From contig CAVOHV010000008.1 in the NCBI GenBank assembly GCA_963695805.1, positions 124,001-188,000 of the forward strand: a stretch of 64,000 nucleotides of DNA, in the 5' to 3' direction. The notes under the pieces are model-generated. The model was not told the origin of the DNA. It was given only the letters and a program-made list of their open reading frames with translations, and ran no database searches. A program made the translations under genes and the position numbers. This stretch comes from DASUPK01 sp963695805. Lineage in GTDB: Bacteria; Actinomycetota; Thermoleophilia; Solirubrobacterales; 70-9. Of the stretch, positions 32,412-41,500 are shown piece after piece. Within the stretch, counting starts at the first letter, position 1. Each line of letters starts with the position of its first letter.

Positions 32412-34232
32412 TTAGCCCAAGCGCTCTTTGAGCGCCGCGAGCTGTGACTGCAGCGGGTCAGGGAGGCGGTCACCAAAGCGCGCCAGGTGCTCCTCGACCT
32501 GCGGGAGCTGCGCCTTGACCGCCTCCGGTGCAACCTCGAGGAGGAGCCGCATGTCGTCGGGGCTCACCGTCGTGCCCTCTATGTCGATCTCGCCCTCTGC
32601 GGGCACGAGCCCGATCGGTGTGTCGACGGCCTCGCCCTGGCCCTCCGTGCGGCGGAAGATCCACTCGAGGACGCGGATGTTCTCGCCGAAGCCGGGCCAG
32701 ACGAAGTTCCCCTCGTCGTCCTTGCGGAACCAGTTGACGAGGAAGATCTTGGGCAGCTTCGCCCCGTCCCGCTCCGCGGTCCTCAGCCAGTGGCCGAAGT
32801 AGTCGGCCATGTTGTAGCCGCAGAAGGGCAGCATCGCCATCGGGTCGAAGCGGAGCTCGCCGACTGTCCCGTCGGCCGCCGCCGTCTTCTCGACCGACAT
32901 CGTCGCCCCGAGGAAGACGCCGTGCTCCCAATCGAACGCCTCGGTGACGAGCGGCACGACGGTCGCGCGGCGCCCGCCGAACAGGAAGGCGTCGATCGGG
33001 ACCCCGGCGGGGTCCTCCCACTCCTCGGCGATGCAGGGGCACTGCGCCGCTGGGGTGGTGAAGCGGGCGTTGGGGTGGGCGGCCGGCTCGTCTGAGTCGG
33101 GGGTCCAGTCATTGCCCTTCCAGTCGATCGCGTGCTCCGGCGCCTCACCGGTCATCCCCTCCCACCAGATATCGCCGTCGTCGGTCTTGGCGCAGTTGGT
33201 GAAGATCGTGTCCTTTTCGATCGTGGCCATCGCGTTCGGATTCGTCTTGTAGCTCGTGTTCGGCGCGACGCCGAAGAAGCCCGCCTCGGGATTGACCGCA
33301 TAGAGGCGGCCGTCCTTGCCGAACTTCATCCAGGCGATGTCATCGCCCACCGTCTCGGCGGTCCAGCCCTCGAGCTTGGGGATCAGCATGGCGAGGTTGG
33401 TCTTGCCCGACGCCGACGGGAAGGCGCCGCTGACGTACTTCACCTTCCCCTCGGGAGAGGTCAGCTTGAGGATCAGCATGTGCTCGGCCAGCCAGCCCTC
33501 GTCGCGGGCCATGACCGAGGCGATCCGGAGGGCGAAGCACTTCTTGCCGAGCAGGGCGTTGCCGCCGTAGCCCGAACCGAACGACCAGATCTCGCGCGCC
33601 TCCGGGTAGTGGACGATGTACTTGGTGTCGTTGCATGGCCATGAGACGTCCTCCTGACCATCCTCGAGCGGCATGCCGACGGAATGTACGCAGGGGACGA
33701 ACTCCCCGTCCTCGCCGAGGACCTCGAGCGCGTCGGCGCCCATCCGGGTCATGATCCGCATCGAGGTCGCGACGTAGGCCGAGTCGGTGAGCTGGACGCC
33801 GATGTGCGAGATCGGCGAGCCGAGCGGGCCCATCGAGAACGGCACCACGTACATCGTCCGGCCGCGCATGCAGCCGGTGAAGAGCTCCTTGATGACCTCC
33901 CGCATCTCGCCGGGCTCGCGCCAATTGTTGGTGGGGCCGGCGTCCTCCTCCCGCTCGGAGCAGATGAAGGTCCGATCCTCCACCCGCGCCACGTCCGAGG
34001 GGTTGGAGCGCGCCAGGTAGGAGTTGGGCCGCTTGGCGTCAGAGAGCTTCTCGAAGGTTCCGGCTTCGACCAGCCGCTGCGCGAGGGAGTCGTACTCCTC
34101 CGCTGAGCCGTCACACCAGTGGATCGCGTCGGGCTGGGTCAGCTCGGCGATCTCGTTCACCCAGGAAACGAGCTTGGCGTGCTTTGTCGATGCCTCTGTC
34201 GTGGCGCTTGTCTCACTCACTGATGCGTTCAA
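32412..34232 (-). CDS. pckG: phosphoenolpyruvate carboxykinase (GTP)
   Basis: Oxaloacetate + GTP to PEP + GDP + CO2, the entry to gluconeogenesis from C4 acids. The 606-residue protein has the GTP-type features: PSASGKTNLAML P-loop, FLFGGRRATVVP and the reactive loop near GVAPNTSYKTNP. Start is uncertain. TTG 34232 directly abuts AAGGAG, whereas GTG 34220 lies 12 bases after it. It fits an organism assimilating acetyl-CoA through the ethylmalonyl-CoA pathway. Confidence 0.94.
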   Translation of the reverse strand: MNASVSETSATTEASTKHAKLVSWVNEIAELTQPDAIHWCDGSAEEYDSLAQRLVEAGTFEKLSDAKRPNSYLARSNPSDVARVEDRTFICSEREEDAGPTNNWREPGEMREVIKELFTGCMRGRTMYVVPFSMGPLGSPISHIGVQLTDSAYVATSMRIMTRMGADALEVLGEDGEFVPCVHSVGMPLEDGQEDVSWPCNDTKYIVHYPEAREIWSFGSGYGGNALLGKKCFALRIASVMARDEGWLAEHMLILKLTSPEGKVKYVSGAFPSASGKTNLAMLIPKLEGWTAETVGDDIAWMKFGKDGRLYAVNPEAGFFGVAPNTSYKTNPNAMATIEKDTIFTNCAKTDDGDIWWEGMTGEAPEHAIDWKGNDWTPDSDEPAAHPNARFTTPAAQCPCIAEEWEDPAGVPIDAFLFGGRRATVVPLVTEAFDWEHGVFLGATMSVEKTAAADGTVGELRFDPMAMLPFCGYNMADYFGHWLRTAERDGAKLPKIFLVNWFRKDDEGNFVWPGFGENIRVLEWIFRRTEGQGEAVDTPIGLVPAEGEIDIEGTTVSPDDMRLLLEVAPEAVKAQLPQVEEHLARFGDRLPDPLQSQLAALKERLG

Positions 34233-34390
34233 CTCCTTGCGTTGAATTGATGACCCCCCTGCCCTGCCAGGCGCGAGATGCTTTCACATCCTCCGGCCGC
34301 GAGGCCGCGCTGGGTTGGGAGGGGTGTTACGGATCGTAAGGGGTCGTGCTGGGCTCGTGCGCAAGGCAGATTCCCTGCCCCCAGCAGGGT

Positions 34391-35146
34391 TTACGCGGGC
34401 CGCGGTACAACCAGAACCGGGCACGGCGCCTCACGGATGACGCGGGAGGAGACACTGCCGATCAGCAGGCGCATCACCGGCCCGAAGCCGCGCGATCCGA
34501 GCACGAGCAGATCGACGCCCACCTCGGCGTCCTCCAGAAGCTTCCGGACCGGATCACCGCGCTCGAACACCGGCAGGGCCCGCAGCTCCTGCGGCAGCTC
34601 GGCCACCGCGTCGTTGAGCTGCGTCTGGAAGTCCGGTGCCGCCTCGGCTCCCGCCTGCGCGGCGGCGGCCGCCCCGATCCCCGGGACAGGCGTCGCGACG
34701 GCGATCACGCGCAGCGATCCGCCGAACTTGGAGGCAAGCTTCGCCGCTTCGTCGAGAGCCGCGAAGGACTCTGCCATCCCGTTGAAGCCGACCGCTGCCA
34801 CCCGCAGGCGGTCCCGCGAGTGATCGCCTCGGGCGTAGCCCTTCGGCGCGATGAGCAGCCGGCACTTGGCGCCGTGGAGAAGCCGCTCGGCCACGCTGCC
34901 GGGTGCAATGGAGCCGAATGCGGCGTGGTGGGTCGAGCCGAGCACGATCAGGTCGGCTTCTCCCCTCTCCGCCAGCGCCCCCAAGGCATCGGCGGGTGAT
35001 CCCTTCTCGACGTGAACCACCTTGAGCTCGCCGCCGTCTCGCTCGACGATCCGCTCGGCCAGCACGTGCGCGTCTTCCCCACGCTCGTTCTCCAAGTACC
35101 CGACGACGACCTGCGGATAGATGGGCGGCGCCGTTGCCATTGCCAT
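34391..35146 (-). CDS. tandem-domain universal stress protein
   Basis: Two UspA domains in 251 residues. Each ends with a nucleotide-binding-like glycine pattern: GSTHHAAFGSIAPGSVAERL in the first and GSRGFGPVMRLLIGSVSSRV in the second, the latter closest to the ATP-binding G-2x-G-9x-G(S/T) consensus. The start is ATG 35146 (or 35140). USP tandem proteins respond to stress or hypoxia in actinobacteria. The gene lies upstream of and divergent from no coding partner. Confidence 0.88.
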   Translation of the reverse strand: MAMATAPPIYPQVVVGYLENERGEDAHVLAERIVERDGGELKVVHVEKGSPADALGALAERGEADLIVLGSTHHAAFGSIAPGSVAERLLHGAKCRLLIAPKGYARGDHSRDRLRVAAVGFNGMAESFAALDEAAKLASKFGGSLRVIAVATPVPGIGAAAAAQAGAEAAPDFQTQLNDAVAELPQELRALPVFERGDPVRKLLEDAEVGVDLLVLGSRGFGPVMRLLIGSVSSRVIREAPCPVLVVPRPA

Positions 35147-35229
35147 GTCGATTTTGACGCGGCTGGTTCGTCGAGCTCTTAAACGCGGGGAAAGGCACCG
35201 CCGATATGAAGGAGCTTCAGATGTGTCGA

Positions 35230-35559
35230 CTAAGCCGGAACGGACTCAGAGCTGAGGACCGCATCGATCAGGCCTGGAAAGCGTGCGTCGAGATCCTCGC
35301 GTCGGAGTTCGGTCAGCTTGCTGGTCCCCTCGCGCTTCTGGCGGATGACCCCGGACTCCCGCAGGACGCGAAAGTGATGGGTCTTCGTCGACTTGGCGAC
35401 GCCGAGCTGGATCGAGCCGCAGGCGCAGGGCTCGTCGGTCTCCGCCAGCCGGCGCACGATCTCGAGTCGCTGCGGGTCACTGAGGGCGTGCAGTACGCCC
35501 GGCAGCTCGATCTCATCCCGCTCCGGGTGATGCAGCTTCGTTGTGTGATCTATTCCCAT
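35230..35559 (-). CDS. ArsR-family transcriptional regulator
   Basis: ATG 35559 yields 109 residues with the ArsR winged helix (LHALSDPQRLEIVRRLAETD, then VAKSTKTHHFRVLRESGVI). A CACG pair lies in the helix where metal or redox-sensing cysteines occur in some members (EPCACGSIQ). It diverges from the microprotein/MFS genes across a 76-base region carrying two inverted repeats, the usual layout for an ArsR repressor controlling an adjacent transporter. Confidence 0.88.
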   Translation of the reverse strand: MGIDHTTKLHHPERDEIELPGVLHALSDPQRLEIVRRLAETDEPCACGSIQLGVAKSTKTHHFRVLRESGVIRQKREGTSKLTELRREDLDARFPGLIDAVLSSESVPA

Positions 35560-35560
35560 A

Positions 35561-35608
35561 GTTCGATTGTACGACGATGATCGAACCTTTGATACGATGC
35601 TCATCGTA
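35561..35608. promoter_or_regulatory. divergent promoter region with ArsR-type inverted repeats
   Basis: Two dyads lie between the ArsR gene and the microprotein/MFS genes: GTTCGAT (35561-35567) with ATCGAAC (35580-35586), and TACGATG (35593-35599) with CATCGTA (35602-35608). Both are perfect. One or both are likely ArsR-family operators governing both directions. Confidence 0.6.
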
Positions 35609-35635
35609 CTAATGAACGGCCAGGAAGGCAAGTCT

Positions 35636-35773
35636 ATGAACGAGCACGAGAAGATTGAAGCAACCGGTGCCGACCCCGCGGCTGAGCAGAGCAACGGCCA
35701 CCGCGGTCCCACCCCCTCCCAGGTCGCCGCGGCGGTTGAGGCCGCCTACATCCTGGAGGCCGTCCGCAAGTGA
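35636..35773 (+). CDS. 45-residue microprotein coupled to MFS transporter
   Basis: ATG 35636 follows AGGAAGGCAAG. The 45-residue product (MNEHEKIEATGADPAAEQSN, then a helix VAAAVEAAYILEAVRK) stops by GTGA overlap with the MFS start. It has no membrane helix. The overlap suggests a leader or partner translated with the transporter. Function unknown. Confidence 0.55.
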   Translation: MNEHEKIEATGADPAAEQSNGHRGPTPSQVAAAVEAAYILEAVRK

Positions 35774-37245
35774 ACCCGGTGACGGCGGCACAGGCGATCG
35801 TGAGGCGCAACTCGAATGCGCTGCTCCTGGTCGTCTGTCTCGGCCAGTTCATGGTGATCCTCGACGTCTCGATCGTGAACGTCGCGCTGCCGTCGATCAA
35901 GGACGCGCTCGGCTTTTCCACCAACGGCCTGCAGTGGGTCCTGAACGGCTACACCCTGACCTTCGCCGGCTTCCTGCTGCTCGGCGGGCGCGCGGCCGAT
36001 CTCTTCGGCCGCCGCCGCATGTTCTACATGGGCACCCTGATGTTCTCCGGCGCCTCCCTCCTCTGTGCGATCGCGCCCACCGCGGGCGCCCTGGTCGCCG
36101 CCCGAGCCCTGCAGGGAATCGGCGGGGCGATCCTCTCCCCCGCAACCCTGGCGATCATCACGACCTCGTTCGACGAGGGGGCGCCCCGCAACCGGGCGCT
36201 CGGCGCCTGGGGCGCGGTGGGCGCAATCGGCGCAACCTCGGGCGTGTTGCTAGGCGGAATCCTCACCGAGGCATTCAGCTGGCCCGCAATCTTCATCATC
36301 AACGTCCCGATCGGCCTCGCGATCGTGCTCTTCAGCGGCCGCCTCGTGCCCGAGGGCCGCAGCGAGGCCGAGAACCGCCACTTCGACCTTCCCGGCGCCG
36401 TGCTGGTCACGCTCGGGATGACCGCCCTCACCTATGGAATCGTCACCACCGACCGGCTCGGCTGGGGCTCGCTTGGCGTCCTCGGCCCGGTCGTGGCGGG
36501 AGCGGCACTCCTCGTGGCCTTCGGCCTGTATGAGGCGAGGCTGGCCAAGAATCCGCAGCGTGTGCCGTTGATGCCCCTCACCGTCTTCCGGCTCCGCAAC
36601 CTGCGCGCGGCCAACCTCGTGATCTTCCTGCTCTATGCCGCCATCTTCGGCTTCTGGTTCTTCCAGTCCCTCTATATGCAGGGCACGCTCGGCTACACCG
36701 CCCTCGAGACCGGCCTCGCCTTCGTGCCCATGACCCTCGCCGTCGCCACCGGCGCCGTCCTCGCGCCCCGCCTCGCCCGCCGGTTCGGCGCCCGCGCCGT
36801 CCTCGCCGCTGGGATGCTGTTCGCCACCGCCGGGGAGGCCCTCCTGATCGGCGTCCACCCGGGCGGCACCTACGTGGCGAACGTGCTGCCCGGGGGCGTG
36901 CTCGGCGCCCTCGGCCTCGGGCTGGCGCTGGTGCCGGCGACGATCGTGGCGGTCGAGGGTGTCCCCCGCGCCCTCAGCGGGCTCGCCGCGGGCGTGCTCA
37001 ACACCTCCCGCTTCATCGGCGCAGCCCTCGGGCTGGCCGTCCTCAGCACGATCGCGGCCCATCACACCGACGCGGAGATCGGCACCGGCACCTCGGCCGC
37101 CCAGGCGCTCACCGACGGCTTCGACCTCCAGTTCGCCGTCGGGGCGGCCTTCTGCCTGGCCGGCGTGATCGCCGCAATCGGGCTCCTGCGGCCCCAGCGG
37201 GCGGCAAGCGTCCCCGAGACAGTCGTCGGCGCCGAGCAGGCGTAG
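35770..37245 (+). CDS. DHA2-family MFS transporter (14 helices)
   Basis: Drug:H+ antiporter-type efflux pump of 491 residues with about fourteen hydrophobic helices. It has the DHA2 N-terminus LDVSIVNVALPSI and motif A GRAADLFGRRR between helices 2 and 3. GTG 35770 overlaps the microprotein stop. Substrate is unknown; control by the adjacent ArsR regulator suggests inducible efflux of a toxic organic or metal compound. A GC hairpin (37246-37268) follows the stop. Confidence 0.92.
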   Translation: MNPVTAAQAIVRRNSNALLLVVCLGQFMVILDVSIVNVALPSIKDALGFSTNGLQWVLNGYTLTFAGFLLLGGRAADLFGRRRMFYMGTLMFSGASLLCAIAPTAGALVAARALQGIGGAILSPATLAIITTSFDEGAPRNRALGAWGAVGAIGATSGVLLGGILTEAFSWPAIFIINVPIGLAIVLFSGRLVPEGRSEAENRHFDLPGAVLVTLGMTALTYGIVTTDRLGWGSLGVLGPVVAGAALLVAFGLYEARLAKNPQRVPLMPLTVFRLRNLRAANLVIFLLYAAIFGFWFFQSLYMQGTLGYTALETGLAFVPMTLAVATGAVLAPRLARRFGARAVLAAGMLFATAGEALLIGVHPGGTYVANVLPGGVLGALGLGLALVPATIVAVEGVPRALSGLAAGVLNTSRFIGAALGLAVLSTIAAHHTDAEIGTGTSAAQALTDGFDLQFAVGAAFCLAGVIAAIGLLRPQRAASVPETVVGAEQA

Positions 37246-37298
37246 GGGGGTCCGGTGCGGCCCCCGGCCGCAACAACCCTCTAGATTTCCCGCCGCTC

Positions 37299-38516
37299 AT
37301 GCGCTTCTACGAGTTCGAGTCGCGGCGGATCGTCGAGCGGGCCGGGATCCCGGTCACCGAGTACGGCTTCGCCGAGACTGCGGCTGAGGCTCGCCAAGCC
37401 GCGGAGCGGATCGGCGGGCCGACGGTGATCAAGTCCCAGGTCCTCACGGGTGGCCGGATGAAGGCCGGCGGCGTCAAGTTCGCCGACACGCCCGATGAGG
37501 CCGAGGGACATGCCGCCGAGATCCTCGAGCTCGAGATCAACGGCCACATGCCGGTCGGCGTCCTCGTCGACCCGAAGGCCGAGGTCGAGCAGGAGTACTA
37601 CGCGGCGGTCCTCTGGGACGGCCGCGCGAAGCGCCCGATGATGCTCTTCTCAGACATGGGCGGCATCGACATCGAGGAGGTGGCCGATCAGCACCCGGAC
37701 CACGTCGGGCGCGGTCACCTCTCCAACCTCCACCCGATCCCGGACTTCCGCGCGAAGGAGGTGGTCGCCGCTGCGGGCGGCCTGACCGGCCGCGAGCTCA
37801 CCCGCGCCACGCCCGTGCTCGCGCGGCTGGCCCAGCTGCAGCGCGACTACGACATGACCCTCGCCGAGATCAACCCGCTGGCGCGCCTGGCCGACAGCTC
37901 CTTCGTCGCTCTCGACGCCCACATGGAGATGGAAGACGAGGCGGTCAGCCGCCACCGGAGGGTGCTGGCGGAGATCGGCGTCGAGCTCGAGGAGCCCCGC
38001 GAGGACTATGAGCCGTCCGAGTTCGAGCGCAACGTCAAGGCGATCGACGAGGCCGACCACCGTGGCGTCATCCAGGGCAAGGACCACGGCTTCACCGGCA
38101 ACCTCGGCCTCGTGATCGGAGCCGGCGGTGGCTCGCTCACCCTCACCGACGCCGTCCGCAGCCAGGGAGGCAAGCCCGCCAACTATGCGGAGATCGGTGG
38201 CAACCCCTCGGTCGCGAAGTCCTGCGGGCTCGCCAAGGAGGTGCTGAAGAAGGACGGCGTCGAGAAGATCGCAGTGATGATGTCGATCGTCTCCAACACG
38301 CGGGTGGACATCGTCGCCCGAGGCGTGATCAAGGCCTGCCTCGAGCTCGGCAAGGACCCGGCCGAGACCATCACGGTCTTCCGCATTCCGGGGGCCTGGG
38401 AGGAGGAGGGGGCGAAGATCCTCGGCAAGTACGGCATCGAATTCCGCGACCGCTCCACCTCGATGTGGGACGCCGCCGGCGAGGCCGTTGAGAAGGTCGA
38501 GGGAGCCGCGGGCTGA
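37299..38516 (+). CDS. sucC: succinyl/malyl-CoA ligase beta subunit (ATP-grasp)
   Basis: ADP-forming acyl-CoA synthetase beta subunit, 405 residues: ATP-grasp fold at the N-terminus (GGPTVIKSQVLTGGRMKAGG) and the ligase domain with GAGGGSLTLTDAV and GKPANYAEIGGNPS. It forms a heteromer with the alpha subunit encoded next. It could be succinyl-CoA synthetase of the TCA cycle or a malate-CoA ligase; the sequence alone does not decide. The stop overlaps sucD as TGATG. Confidence 0.88.
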   Translation: MRFYEFESRRIVERAGIPVTEYGFAETAAEARQAAERIGGPTVIKSQVLTGGRMKAGGVKFADTPDEAEGHAAEILELEINGHMPVGVLVDPKAEVEQEYYAAVLWDGRAKRPMMLFSDMGGIDIEEVADQHPDHVGRGHLSNLHPIPDFRAKEVVAAAGGLTGRELTRATPVLARLAQLQRDYDMTLAEINPLARLADSSFVALDAHMEMEDEAVSRHRRVLAEIGVELEEPREDYEPSEFERNVKAIDEADHRGVIQGKDHGFTGNLGLVIGAGGGSLTLTDAVRSQGGKPANYAEIGGNPSVAKSCGLAKEVLKKDGVEKIAVMMSIVSNTRVDIVARGVIKACLELGKDPAETITVFRIPGAWEEEGAKILGKYGIEFRDRSTSMWDAAGEAVEKVEGAAG

Positions 38517-39433
38517 TGTCGATCCTGCTGACGGAAGACTTCACCTTCATCGTCCAGGGCATCACCGGCCGGGAGGCCGTGAACCTGACGAAGGAGTGCC
38601 TGGACTACGGCTCTAAGGTCGTTGGCGGCGTCACCCCCGGCCGCAAGGGCCGCGACGTGCACGGCGTACCGGTATTCGACACCGTCCAGCAGGCGGTCGC
38701 CGACCACGGCGGGCAGATCGACGGCTCGGTCGTCACCGTCCCCCCCGCCTTCACCAAGGACGCCGTTTTCGAGGCGATCGAGAACGGCATCAAGCTGATC
38801 GTCGTAGTCACGGAACGGATCCCCCGGCGCGACGTTGCCCAGATGGTCGAGCTCGCTAACCTCCACGGTTCGCGCATCATCGGTCCGAACTGCCTCGGCG
38901 TGATCGTCCCCGGCGTCTGCAAGATGGGTGGGATCGGCGGTCCGGCCAAGGACGCAGCCAAGGCGTATGAGGCGGGCTCGATCGGCGTCATGTCCCGCTC
39001 CGGCGGCATGACCACCGAGATCTCCTCCACCCTCACCGCCGTCGGCCTGGGCGTCTCCACGGCCGTCTCGATCGGAGGCGACGCGATCATCGGCTCGACC
39101 TACGCCGAGCTCATGCCCCTCTTCGAGCAGGACGAGCAGACGGAGGCGATCGTCATCTACACGGAGCCGGGCGGTCGGATGGAGGCCGAGCTGGTGGACT
39201 GGCGCGAGGCGAACGACTCGAAGATTCCGATCGTCGCGTTCATGGCCGGCAAGTTCATGGACGATGAGGAGATGAAGGGCATGAGCTTCGGCCACGCCGG
39301 CACGATCGTCGAGGGGGCCGAGGACTCCGCAACCCAGAAGATCGCCCGGCTCGAGGCGGCCGGCATCCCGGTGGTCGAGCGGATCGACGAGATCCCCGCC
39401 GCTGTGAAGGAGAAGCTGGGAGCCGCGGTCTGA
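38516..39433 (+). CDS. sucD: succinyl/malyl-CoA ligase alpha subunit
   Basis: Alpha subunit, 305 residues: CoA-binding Rossmann domain (VQGITGREAVNLTKECLDYG) and ligase domain with the phosphorylated histidine in SFGHAGTIVEG (His260). Paired with the beta subunit gene by TGATG overlap and followed by a small ferredoxin gene with another TGATG overlap, so three proteins are translated together. Confidence 0.9.
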   Translation: MSILLTEDFTFIVQGITGREAVNLTKECLDYGSKVVGGVTPGRKGRDVHGVPVFDTVQQAVADHGGQIDGSVVTVPPAFTKDAVFEAIENGIKLIVVVTERIPRRDVAQMVELANLHGSRIIGPNCLGVIVPGVCKMGGIGGPAKDAAKAYEAGSIGVMSRSGGMTTEISSTLTAVGLGVSTAVSIGGDAIIGSTYAELMPLFEQDEQTEAIVIYTEPGGRMEAELVDWREANDSKIPIVAFMAGKFMDDEEMKGMSFGHAGTIVEGAEDSATQKIARLEAAGIPVVERIDEIPAAVKEKLGAAV

Positions 39434-39693
39434 TGGCCGAAACCCAGGATTTGCAGGGCATCTTCATCGACGTCGAGGTCTCGGACGAGATCGCCAACGA
39501 TCCGGAGATCGCCGCGAAGCTCGAAGAGGTCTGCCCGGTCGACATCTTCGACGTGCGGGAAAGCGACAACGGAGTCGCGATCGTCCGCGAGAACCTCGAC
39601 GAGTGCGTCCTCTGCGACCTCTGCGTGGAGGCCGCGCCGCCCGGCGGGGTGGTCGTCAAGAAGCGCTACGACGGCACCGAGCTGCGGCGGTAG
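39433..39693 (+). CDS. small [4Fe-4S] ferredoxin-like protein
   Basis: An 86-residue acidic protein coupled to sucD by TGATG. Four cysteines: Cys34 (VCPVDIF), and Cys58, Cys61, Cys64 (ECVLCDLC), spaced for one [4Fe-4S] cluster with a remote ligand as in a degenerate dicluster ferredoxin whose other cluster is lost (CVEAAPP where CxxxCP would stand). It may carry electrons to or from a 2-oxoacid:ferredoxin oxidoreductase upstream of succinyl-CoA ligase. No such oxidoreductase is in this window. Confidence 0.75.
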   Translation: MAETQDLQGIFIDVEVSDEIANDPEIAAKLEEVCPVDIFDVRESDNGVAIVRENLDECVLCDLCVEAAPPGGVVVKKRYDGTELRR

Positions 39694-39742
39694 TTATGCG
39701 AGGGTGCGCCGCAGCAATGCGAGGCGCAACTCGTCAAATGCG

Positions 39743-40627
39743 ATGACGGCGTCGATTGTTGCCCGCGATCCGGGCACCGGCGAGCTCGGTGTGGCGGTCT
39801 TCACCGCGTGGCCGGCGGTGGGCTCCGTCGTCCCCTTCGCCGCGCCGGGCGTCGGTGCGGTCGCCACGCAGTCGCTCGTCCAGATCTCGTTCGGGCCGCG
39901 CGCCTTGGAGCTGCTTGGCACGGGCGTCCGGCCTGCCGACGCGGTCGAGCAGCTCATCGACTCGGATCCGAAGCCCGCTGTGCGCCAGCTCGCGGTGCTG
40001 GCCGCCGACGGCGAGGCAGCGGGGTTCACCGGGGACGCCTGCGTTGACTACGCCGAGGACACCGCGGGCACCGACTGTCGCTGCCAGGCGAACATGATGG
40101 CGTCGGACGGCGTACCGCAGACGATGGCCGAGGCCTTCGACTCTGCGGAGGGTGAGCTCGCCGTCCGTCTGCTCGCCGCACTCGAGGCCGGCGAGGCCGC
40201 AGGCGGCGATGCGCGCGGCCGAATGTCGGCAGCGCTTCTGGTGGTGCCTGCGGAGGGCGAGCACTGGCGACGGAGCGTCGACTTGCACGCCGAGTACGAC
40301 GAGGATCCGCTGGCCGAGCTCTCCCGGGCGCTTCGGTTCCACCGCGCCTTCTCCCTGCTCGACCTCGCCGAGAAGATGGCTGGAGCCGGCGACAGCGAGG
40401 GCGCCATGCAGGCGAGCATCGATGCGCTGGGTCTCTCGAACGAGAACCCACAGCTGCTGCTTTGGGTGGGACTGGGAGCGGCGAACGGCGACCTCGACGT
40501 CGGGCTCAACCTCGTACGCCGAGCGTTGGAGCTCCAGCCATCCCTCACCGACTTCTTCGCCCGGCTGAACGACGACGTCGCGCCCTCGGCATCGGCGGTG
40601 CGGTCGCGGCTTGGCGAGGCCTCGTGA
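39743..40627 (+). CDS. DUF1028-domain protein with C-terminal TPR-like region
   Basis: ATG 39743 matches the family N-terminus (MTASIVARDPGTGELGVAVF); GTG 39704 is the alternative. Residues 1-200 are DUF1028, an Ntn-hydrolase-like fold of unknown activity. Residues 205-290 form helical repeats (AMQASIDALGLSNENPQLLL and so on) resembling tetratricopeptides instead of the peptidoglycan-binding tail seen in some members. It ends in a GTGA overlap with the HD gene. Confidence 0.75.
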   Translation: MTASIVARDPGTGELGVAVFTAWPAVGSVVPFAAPGVGAVATQSLVQISFGPRALELLGTGVRPADAVEQLIDSDPKPAVRQLAVLAADGEAAGFTGDACVDYAEDTAGTDCRCQANMMASDGVPQTMAEAFDSAEGELAVRLLAALEAGEAAGGDARGRMSAALLVVPAEGEHWRRSVDLHAEYDEDPLAELSRALRFHRAFSLLDLAEKMAGAGDSEGAMQASIDALGLSNENPQLLLWVGLGAANGDLDVGLNLVRRALELQPSLTDFFARLNDDVAPSASAVRSRLGEAS

Positions 40628-41184
40628 CCACGGCCGAGGACCTGATCCGCACCGACTCGGAGAGAGCAGCGCTCGAGAGGTTGCGTCAGATCACCGGCCA
40701 GACGGGCGGACCGATGGAGCGCCACGGCCTGCGGGTCTTCCTGGTTGCGGACCGGCTTGCCACGGCGCGGGAGGCTGTGGTCGACCGCGAGATCCTGCTG
40801 ATCGCCGGACTGCTTCACGACATCGGCCTGTATGACGAGGCCTCTCAGGGCGGTGCCTACGTCCGCGACGGCGCTGAGTTCGCCGCTGAAATGCTTCGAG
40901 CCGAGAGCTGGGACCAGGAGCGCATCCGGCTCTGCTTCGATGCGATCGAGCGTCACCATGAGCTTCGCCCGCAGTGGGGGCGCGGCGCAGAGGTCGAACT
41001 CATCCGCCGTGCCGATCTTGTCGACCTCACCTCGGGTCTTGTCCGTTTCGACCTAAGCCGCGAGTGGCTACGCGATCTCTTCCGGTCAGTTTCCCGCGAC
41101 GGGACCTATCCAACGATCGGCCGCCAGGTCGCCCGGCAGCTGAGCCACCGGCCTTTGAAGTTCGCGTCGATCTTCTGGCGCTAG
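40624..41184 (+). CDS. HD-domain phosphohydrolase-like protein
   Basis: GTG 40624 (overlapping GTGA) gives 186 residues. Metal-binding residues fit the HD superfamily: the first His in MERHGLRVFL, the HD pair in LLHDIGLYDE, and His in ERHHELRP. A cytoplasmic phosphohydrolase acting on a nucleotide or phosphate metabolite is expected; the substrate is unknown. It ends the sucCD - ferredoxin - DUF1028 - HD unit. Confidence 0.82.
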   Translation: MTTAEDLIRTDSERAALERLRQITGQTGGPMERHGLRVFLVADRLATAREAVVDREILLIAGLLHDIGLYDEASQGGAYVRDGAEFAAEMLRAESWDQERIRLCFDAIERHHELRPQWGRGAEVELIRRADLVDLTSGLVRFDLSREWLRDLFRSVSRDGTYPTIGRQVARQLSHRPLKFASIFWR

Positions 41185-41500
41185 CCGGACTGATCCTGCC
41201 GCTGGTCGTTGTCGGCGCTTGAGCCTCATGGCGGCCTGCCGCGACCGCGCCTGGATCCGCCGGGGCCCGAAAGATTCGGAGCGGTCGGATCCAGGGCGCG
41301 CGCGTGCCGCTGGCGCAACTGACTAGCGCCGGGCACTGTGCCGACTGGGGTGGTCGTGACGTGCCAGGGATTGACTTTCTGAGCGCCGACGGAGAAACTT
41401 CAGGCAATGAAGTTTGAGGGAGTGCTAGGGGGCAGAAGCTTGGATGGGCTGCGGCGGCCCGTTCATCGATGCCTGAGTGCGTCTCGTCCGCGGTTCCAGC
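41185..41500. other. intergenic region with GC hairpin
   Basis: About 315 bases without a convincing gene. CCTGGATCCG (41250-41259) and CGGATCCAGG (41286-41295) form a perfect 10-bp stem extended by GCGCG-like flanks, and could terminate transcription of the sucCD - HD unit. The rest carries the likely promoter of the response regulator. A minus-strand open frame across the region is not coding by composition. Confidence 0.5.
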
